Of a stretch of 64,000 bases of DNA, positions 56,986 to 64,000 are shown in pieces. Each line of letters begins with the position of its first letter. The stretch's first letter is position 1. The notes beneath the pieces were generated by a model, which did not search any database, was not told where the DNA came from, and saw only the letters and a program-made list of their open reading frames with translations. The translations under genes were made by a program, and so were the position numbers. This DNA is from Anarhynchus alexandrinus. Its lineage: Eukaryota; Chordata; Aves; Charadriiformes; Charadriidae. Location: contig VUYV01000015.1 in the NCBI GenBank assembly GCA_008711295.1, forward strand, positions 4,100,050 through 4,164,049, in the 5' to 3' direction.

Positions 56986-58573
56986 GAACGGTCTCCAATT
57001 CTTCCTTTCAGAGGATAATGGGCTGTAGAAAAAGGGTTTATTGTTCCTGGGATAATGCTATGTGATGACTAAATTTGGCGAGGAAATGGTCATCCATGCA
57101 TTACTGTAACAACGCAAGCACTCATTTATTTAGCCTTTGATGAGGTTCCAAAGAGCCTAAGCAAGTTAGAGACTCTTTATTGTTACTTTCCGTAGGCAGG
57201 ATTTTGACAACTTATTTGATGTTTAAAACTGAATGTTTTTAACTATTAGTTTGGTTTTTATTTTGTATTTTTTGACTCAGTGAAAAATGACACTGACTGT
57301 AGCCACATGATTCTGATCTGCAACATGTTTTCTGCATCCTCTTCACACCTAAGTAATCAAGATGGGAGATTGTGCCTGGGGATAGGACTGGGATTTATAT
57401 TGACTGAGAGTAGTGGGTTCAAGGGTCTAAGTAAATTGAGACTGTCATAAAAGTTCATGGTCAAAGTTCCCTATATATTCAGTAGGAAGAAGCATGCACC
57501 AGCAGGGGAGGATTACAACATTAGGTATTAAATGCCCAAAGTAGCAAATAGCCGGAATCCTCTCTGTTTTGTCCATCTTTCCTCCCACTCCCATATCATG
57601 TTCTTCTGGGAATCAGAAGAAAATGGTACTGCACAAGAAAATAGGATTTAGGGTCAATTTCTGAGGGAGAAGTGGTGTTCCACATGGCTTCTTCCCTTTC
57701 CAGAGGAGCTCAGTTGAAGATAGCTCAACATAAGTCACAGGAATTTACTCATCACGCTGGCTAGTAAAAAAATCACTCATACTAGAAGAAGTTCCTGAAC
57801 AAATATGACTCTGAATTGCAAAGATTCTGAATCAGTGCCCTCAGGGCACATCTTCCCTGTAGGGCAGCGCCACAGCGCACTGTTTTATCTATATTTTGTG
57901 AAAAGCTCAAGGGTAACTTTACCCCCTTCCATATATTGGAAACAATACTTTTTCCATGACTACATGTACAAGTCAAGTCAATACAATTTTGGTGCAGTTT
58001 CCTAAATTTCTCTATTAGGCCTTGAGCTGATTCCAAGCAAGCAGCCTCTCAGACCACCTCAGGTGCCGAAACTTTCTAACATATTTCAGTGCACTGATCA
58101 ATAGGGTTCTTCCCAGCCACACAAGCTGCACAAGGTGAAAAAAAAATGCCGCTGAATTAATATTTATTTTGCAACATAAAAGAGCCCAGCACTATCTACA
58201 AATGTTCTAATTAATTGGGATTAATTTCGTGTGCAAAGTTTGGCTCTGAAGGTGTTGATGGAGTAATACATCAAAGAGGCTTCACCTCTGTAAAAAATCA
58301 ATGCTAAAGTAACCTTGATTACTGTCTCTGTTGATGTCACACATAACACTAATCAGTCATGGTTTGCACTGAACACTATTATGAACAAATATTATTTGTT
58401 CTCTTATTGGCATTTTTGAGACCCTGAGATAATACTTGCTGCAGCTCTCTAAGAGGAGGTTTTCACCTTAGGGAAATTGTACAGGTTGTTCAGGAGCACA
58501 TGGTCCGAGAGAAAAATTGAATGAATCTGAAAATCGAAGATAAGGAGACATACACTGCTATGGAACAAGGAGA
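56986..58573. other. Non-coding DNA, nothing recognised
   Basis: No gene seen. Confidence 0.5.
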
Positions 58574-58733
58574 CCCTTGCCTTCCTCCCTTCCCTCTCTT
58601 CCTTCCCTCCCTGTCTCCTTCCCTGCCTCTCTTCTTCCTTTTCATCTTTGATCTCTTTCTCTTCTCTCTCTCCTTCTTTTTCTTGCCCTTTTCTTCCCCT
58701 TTTCTTTCCCTCTCTTCTGGCTTTCTCACCCCC
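58574..58733. repeat. Polypyrimidine CCTT/CTCT tract, 160 bp
   Basis: Dominated by C and T with a handful of interrupting purines. It reads as a lysine/glutamate/arginine-only frame on the minus strand (58490-58735) and a leucine/serine/phenylalanine/proline frame on the plus strand; both are repeat artefacts. Confidence 0.93.
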
Positions 58734-61103
58734 AACTCAGAGCTAGAAAGTACATTTGAAACAGTGGCAGATTTCTGGAGGGAATGCTTTGCAATACAAG
58801 AAGGGGATCTCTAGAGATACTCTGTCTGAGATACCTGACCTGTGAGGTATCTAAGCCTAATACAGCCAAACAAAACCTCAGAGTGAAAGCACCTAGCTCA
58901 CCTTTAATAAGGCTCACTATCGATTTTTGTGATTGCTACTTTTATTCTTCAGAGCAAGCAAACATCTGCCACCAAGCTCCTGCCCTCCTGTCCCCTCCTT
59001 TTTGATTATTCTTAATACTTTTCAGGCCCTTAGGAGTCCCTCCTCTCACCCTTCAAGTTCCTGTAACTGATTCAGTCCCATTTATTTCAGTGTGGCGAGT
59101 TCATGCCGCTTCAAGCACCCCCTGAAAACAATTTCTGTATTTGTATTGGCTTCAGGGCATCTTGGATCAAGCTTTCAAATACTATCAGGAATGGATCCAC
59201 ATCTTACCTGGGGTCTGCACAAGGTTCTTCTTGACTGAGACTGTATTTAAGTGACAGTTCTCCCTCCCTGGTCCTCCTTGTGTGGGCAGGAGCCTGACCA
59301 GACAGTGGGTTTGAGTCCACATAGTGGTACAAGCACTCTTTGTGGTTTGTCCCACAGTCCTGTTCCCTTGGTTGTCCACGCTGAAGAGTGGTGTGGCTTC
59401 GTCCATGACTTTTCCTCCTCCTTGCAAAAACCAGGACAGGGAGGGGGACAGTGCACAACCAGGTGTCCTCCCAGCACAGGTTCAAGCTTAAATAAAATGC
59501 ACACGTGAGCAGCGGGATTCCAAAGCAAATCTGTTGCTATGCAGGGAAATCCTCAGTGGATCAAAGTTATAACTCAGTTATTCCACCTCTACTCACATCA
59601 CATCTTCCTTTTTCCCCCACATATTCTCTGCATGCATTCCCCCAGGGATAAAACCCAGTTTATGCATTTTTGTCATGAGAACAAATGACAGAGGAGAGAA
59701 GTTTACGATGGCTTCTTATATATTTCTAGTTTAGACAGAATAAATTAGCTCAAGACAGAAAAATATCTTAAGATGCTTCTGTCACAGAAACAGTCAAGCA
59801 TGACTTATGGATTTCAGCTGATGGAAAATATGTTAAAAAATTCCTCCCCATTTTTAGATACAGTCTGAACAGCAAGTGTTTATTTACCAGTTGGAAAATG
59901 GGGCTTTAGTTCTCGTATACTGGTTCTGCTTAGTATAGCAGATGGTACCCCTATCGTGCAACACTGTTTTCAAAGCCACATCGAGACAACCTCCTTATTT
60001 CAATCCACGCTACATCTGTCCCTGCATAGGATGAACTAACCAGAAACATGCAAAGAATGAAAAAAAAAAATCTTATATCAAAACTGAGGGGATGTGAAAA
60101 ACATACGCACGCCAAAGATGCCAGACTCCTTTGTTTAGAATAAAGGATGCCATTACAGTCTCTTATTTGGTCAAGTACTTTTTCTTGGTGAGGAGAAAAG
60201 GGTTGGTTTGCTCATTTAATTTTGAGTTGTGAACTACGGTCATTTCCCTTGCCTTTGTCAAAACAGTGGACAGCAGTGGGGGGAAAACAAGGGGGTGGTA
60301 AAGGTAGGGGAAATAAAGCGCTTGTTGATGTTCTCAGGATCCAAAGCGACTGGTCAGTCACGGATGGATGCTTTGGGCTGGCAGTCTGGCCACAGCAGAT
60401 GTTGCTCTGGACCCTGGCTCACTTCCCAGGTCTGGGGTGTCATCTGGCTTATCCAGTCAGGCCCCTTTTCTTTACCAGTCTTTTTGAGACTGGGCAGAGC
60501 TAGACAGGCTGTCTCCTCTCATCACGCAGCACAGCAGATCTCAGAGTCAGGTGAAAAGCAAAGAAAAACACAAACACAAAAATACACACACACACAAAAA
60601 AAAAAGAGCAAAATGATTGGGAAGGAATCAGAAAAGAAGGAAACAGAAAGTTCAGTTCTATGTTGATTCAGTGGTAAATATCCATGCTGAGTCACCGAAG
60701 TTATAATTTTTATGAAGGTGCATCAGTTTAAGAGTGATCTGAAAAAATTGAAGTTTTATTTTGGCCCATTCAAGGGAATTTTCCATATTCCTTTAATGCA
60801 TTCCTTTTTTCAAAGATGTCAATTAACAGACGAGCTCCAAAATTTAAAAAAATACCCAACATATTAATTTTAGTCTGATTATTTATCTTTTTTGATTGTT
60901 CATTTGTTTGTCTGTTTGTTCTAGTCTTCTAATTTAATTCCCGCATTTTTTGTCAAACTCTCCCCTCACTGGCCCCCCCATTTGTTGGGATAAGAGAATT
61001 TACTGCTTTTTAGACTAATGCCTCTTTTCTGACAGATACAATTACTTTAGGGGAGGCCTGTTGAACCACCAGTGTTACAACACCCTCTCTATTGTGTCAG
61101 TGC
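58734..61103. other. Non-coding DNA, nothing recognised
   Basis: Four mutually overlapping frames at 59185-59528 on both strands and the 145-codon frame at 60229-60666 occur in stop-poor stretches without domains. The latter ends in a CA/A-rich simple repeat giving a QTQKYTHTQKKK tail. Confidence 0.45.
60584..60604. repeat. Short AC repeat running into poly-A
   Basis: Six AC units followed by an A-run. Confidence 0.9.
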
Positions 61104-61138
61104 TTGATTGATCCCTTGATTGCATTGGGATCAATTAA
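61104..61138. repeat. 12-bp inverted repeat, short hairpin
   Basis: TTGATTGATCCC and GGGATCAATTAA pair at 11 of 12 positions around the 11-base spacer TTGATTGCATT, whose TTGATTG repeats the start of the left arm. Not followed by a T-run typical of any terminator; its role is unknown. Confidence 0.85.
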
Positions 61139-64000
61139 AATTGTTTTGCTTCCTTTCCCTGGGCAGGTAAAGCAGTAAGAACTTGCAGACAGCACCCAAA
61201 GAAAGCTCCACACTTAAAGGCTGATTTCTGTGATATACAATTTTATTCTCAACTCCCTGAAAATGTTTTCCAGCTGAACAAGATTTGAAAAGAAAGTATC
61301 TGTAGTGAGAGAAACAAAAAAGTGCAATTTAGAAGACTCTTTCATTCCAATTTCTTAGCATTTTTCTCGTTTTTTAAGCATCCTAAAGGTGGTGAAAGTT
61401 CCCTTGTGGTCTGACTTATTGCCATAAAAAATGGAAAAAGTTAACAGTTTGCAAGGTGACATAGTAACAGACCTGATGTTGCACAGGCTGCTTGAAGAAC
61501 AAAACTACTCTTCGTTTTTGGTCCAAATATTAAACCTTCAACCTATTGCTTGGTGAGAAAAGAATAAATCCTTTTTTTGCCTTACATGTAAGTGAATGTT
61601 CCTTTTTGTCTGTGGCTAGGCAGTCTAGCTACTTTGGGGGTTTGGCTTGCAAAACTTCATCTGGGGCAGCATGCAGTCAGGAGACAGCAGCATTGCAACT
61701 TCAAGGCAAGACCAACTTCTCAATCAGCTTATGGACAGTTGAACCATAAGCTTAAAAATAGGCTGAACCCAAACAGGTGTCTTAGAAAATCAAGCTTGCA
61801 GGACTTAAGGCCAATAAAACAAAGGTTTGGTTTGTTGGGTCTTTTTTATCACCATTTTAGGGGATTTGGTTTTTTATGGATCTTTGTAGGGGGAATACTG
61901 TTTGTTGGCATTCTTCTGCCTTTAAATGAAGGGAGAAGAAAGAAAAGCTTGTAATGGTGTCTGGAATAGCAATGGACATGAAAACAGCAAAGGTGACTGG
62001 GAAAATGACTTCCTGCAGAAGTTTCAGGGCACGTGTTCAAATAGTTATGTAAATTAAGTTTGAATATTTGTTAGAGCTAGAGATGTAGGTGGACGTCAGC
62101 ATGGCAGGAAACTGAAGATACAAGTAAGATGAAAAAAGAAGTTGAAAGTGAAGAGAAGGGCTCATGGCATCTAATTTCATATGTCTACAAAGCAGATATC
62201 ACCATCAGAACCAGTCATTCTAGATTCTTTCCACAGGCAATAAGAATAAATACGTACTTTGAGCATAATTCGCCAGACTTCTATTAAATATCTCTTTTAG
62301 GACAAGATGCATGATGTCCTTTAAAAATGCTTGGTTTCTTCCACAGACTATAACAAGAATTTTAGATGTTTGCCTCAGCTGTGTATAAGTACAATGAAAA
62401 CATCAGCAGCTAAATGAATTCTATCTTACTGAAGAATTTGACCAGGAAAGCAAACACTCTGAACATGCCTACATTGCTGATTTTTTACAAAGGAGAAGAT
62501 TCTTTTTGATGTGAATTTGCCTTGTGTCTATACTGGGAGTCTTATAGAATCAAAGTCTAGTGCCCAGCTGGTGTAGGCAAAATTGTTTCCCTCTCAATGG
62601 AACCAAAGCCGAGGTCACTCAGCAGGACACCATCTGAAGCTGACCACTTGCAAGGTCCTCCAAAAGTGAGCTCTGTCTGTGCGTGCAGCGTGCGTGACTG
62701 GCGGCTGGCACAGACTTCATTGGCAGTAGAAACGCAACATGGGCACGCGGTCTCAAGGGCATAATAGGTCACGGTACATCAAGTTACAGCTCTTCCCTCC
62801 TCACAACATACCACTAACGTTATACCTTGTAAGGTGAACATGACCATGGAAAACCCTGAACAGAAAAGACATGACAAAGACATATACGTGTATGTGAGGT
62901 AGTGCCGGGTCAGGGACTATAACTCCTCTGAATTCTTCCACATTTACGTTATGTAACTTTGCATTAAATCCCATTTATTCTCACTGTATTGAATATGCAC
63001 ATGTACAATGTAACTTCAAATAATGAACGGAATATCCAGATCATCCTAAAAGCATCATTCTCTCTATCCATTTATAATCAACCAGCAGTATCATAAACAC
63101 ATAGATGCCATCTACATGCCAAGACTTTATGGCATTTGCACAATAATTTCAATGATTTCCACAAATACAAATGTTTGACAAACATATGAAGTAGTGTTGA
63201 TCTCCTCATGCACAAGGGACACGACAATGATTTGCAGATGCCCAGCTGGAATTACCGTTCCTGCTTCATCTAGCCTGCCAAACACTTCTCTAATCCTGTG
63301 CACTTACTGAAAATAATAATAATATTGAAATACCCTTGAAGTCAGCAGTCGTAAATTGATTGAATATGAATTAAATGGAAAATAAGCAAAAGCAGGTCTT
63401 CAGCTGGGTTACTCAATTTCAAAAGGGAAAACTTTGACAAATTACATGACCAAGCAAGTGAAGTCAATGGAAACAAAGAGTTCAGGGGCTTGCAGTGTGA
63501 CAGATTCCTCCAAACTCTTTAAGTCAGCAGTGAGAAGTTATCTGAAACTTGCACATCAAGCAAGTGAGAACAAAACTTTCAGGAAAGGTTTCCAAATGTA
63601 TTTGGATGTATAGCCACCTCGAAAAGGACATTAAGAGTAAGCATAAAGCCTACGAGAAATCGAGGGAAAAAAAAGATTGATCAGCAAATAAAGGTACACC
63701 TTAGAGGTCACGAAGTGTAGAAATAATGTAAGAATTGCCAACAGCCAAGCTGAGTTAGGCCTTTCAAAGTATATTAAAACAAATAACAAAAAAGCTCTTC
63801 AGTCACATAAATAAAAAGAGAGCAGCAAAAGTAGGAACAGTATCATATGCAGCAAGATTGGGTAGAGATAAGATAGTATATGTCTGGTTCTAAGTATTTT
63901 GGCTCATTTTCCAATAAAGGATCATTGAACAGGCAGGAGAGATGATGAAAATGAAAGGATAGAAATGAAACCAAAGTATTTATATATAAGGCAAAAGCAA
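61139..64000. other. Non-coding DNA, nothing recognised
   Basis: No gene seen. The 120-codon frame at 61592-61954 lacks any domain and its hydrophobic C-terminal part comes from a G/T-rich stretch. The last kilobase is very A-rich. Confidence 0.45.

Noticed and set aside
58490..58735. Lysine/glutamate/arginine-rich minus-strand frame
   Set aside because: Reverse translation of the polypyrimidine tract.
60229..60666. Longest open frame, 145 codons, plus strand
   Set aside because: No recognisable domain, no plausible exon structure, and the tail is a translated CA/A-rich repeat. A second frame overlaps it in another phase. Length fits chance in 64 kb.
61592..61954. 120-codon frame with a hydrophobic, membrane-like C-terminus
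   Set aside because: Hydrophobicity comes from a G/T-rich stretch; no start context, no domain, overlapped by another frame.
63440..63480. GTGAAGTCAATGGAAAC phrase resembling the palindromic repeat family
   Set aside because: Too short and without a second arm; not distinguishable from chance.

Overview
The window looks like bird (neognath) nuclear DNA from a gene-poor, AT-rich intergenic or long intronic region. The evidence is the repeats. There are CR1 LINE 3' ends with the typical avian tail (ORF2 stop, short 3'UTR, ATTCTATG-type terminal motif). There are also two solo LTRs of the ERVL-like type common in birds, and a thin layer of old MIR-like SINEs. I cannot name the species, chromosome or flanking genes.

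I found no protein-coding gene, no spliced exon with a recognisable protein family, no tRNA or rRNA, and no CRISPR array or bacterial-type system. The longest open frames (120-145 codons) are about what chance allows in 64 kb of this composition and show no family motif. The only recognisable coding remnants are CR1 ORF2 pieces: a decayed reverse transcriptase segment near 2.9-3.4 kb, and ORF2 C-terminal tails at 1-53, about 29.7-29.9 kb and 48.48-48.68 kb.

Layout. 0-6 kb: young CR1 3' end at the left edge, a MIR-like piece and a CR1 reverse transcriptase fossil. 6.2-7.4 kb: the main GC/CpG-rich island, with a near-consensus RFX X-box; the best regulatory candidate. 8-14 kb: old SINE relics and two palindromic TIR-type relics. 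14-29 kb: mostly featureless unique DNA. 29.6-32.8 kb: a mobile-element cluster (CR1, minus-strand LTR, plus-strand LTR, palindromic relic). 35.3-35.7 kb: a GAGAA microsatellite against the 3' end of an old CR1. 40.1-40.2 kb: a 56-bp tandem duplication containing an AAC repeat. 44.16-44.24 kb: an 87-nt nested inverted repeat. 48.4-48.8 kb: a minus-strand CR1 with an open ORF2 tail. 50.0 and 58.6 kb: two long polypyrimidine tracts. 56.6-57.0 kb: a second, smaller CpG-rich patch. The rest is unique AT-rich DNA with scattered homeodomain/POU-like motif clusters.

Nothing here supports a new multi-gene system. The observations most worth checking are the CpG/X-box island, the nested hairpin, the palindromic relics, the opposed LTR pair, and the microsatellite-CR1 junction.
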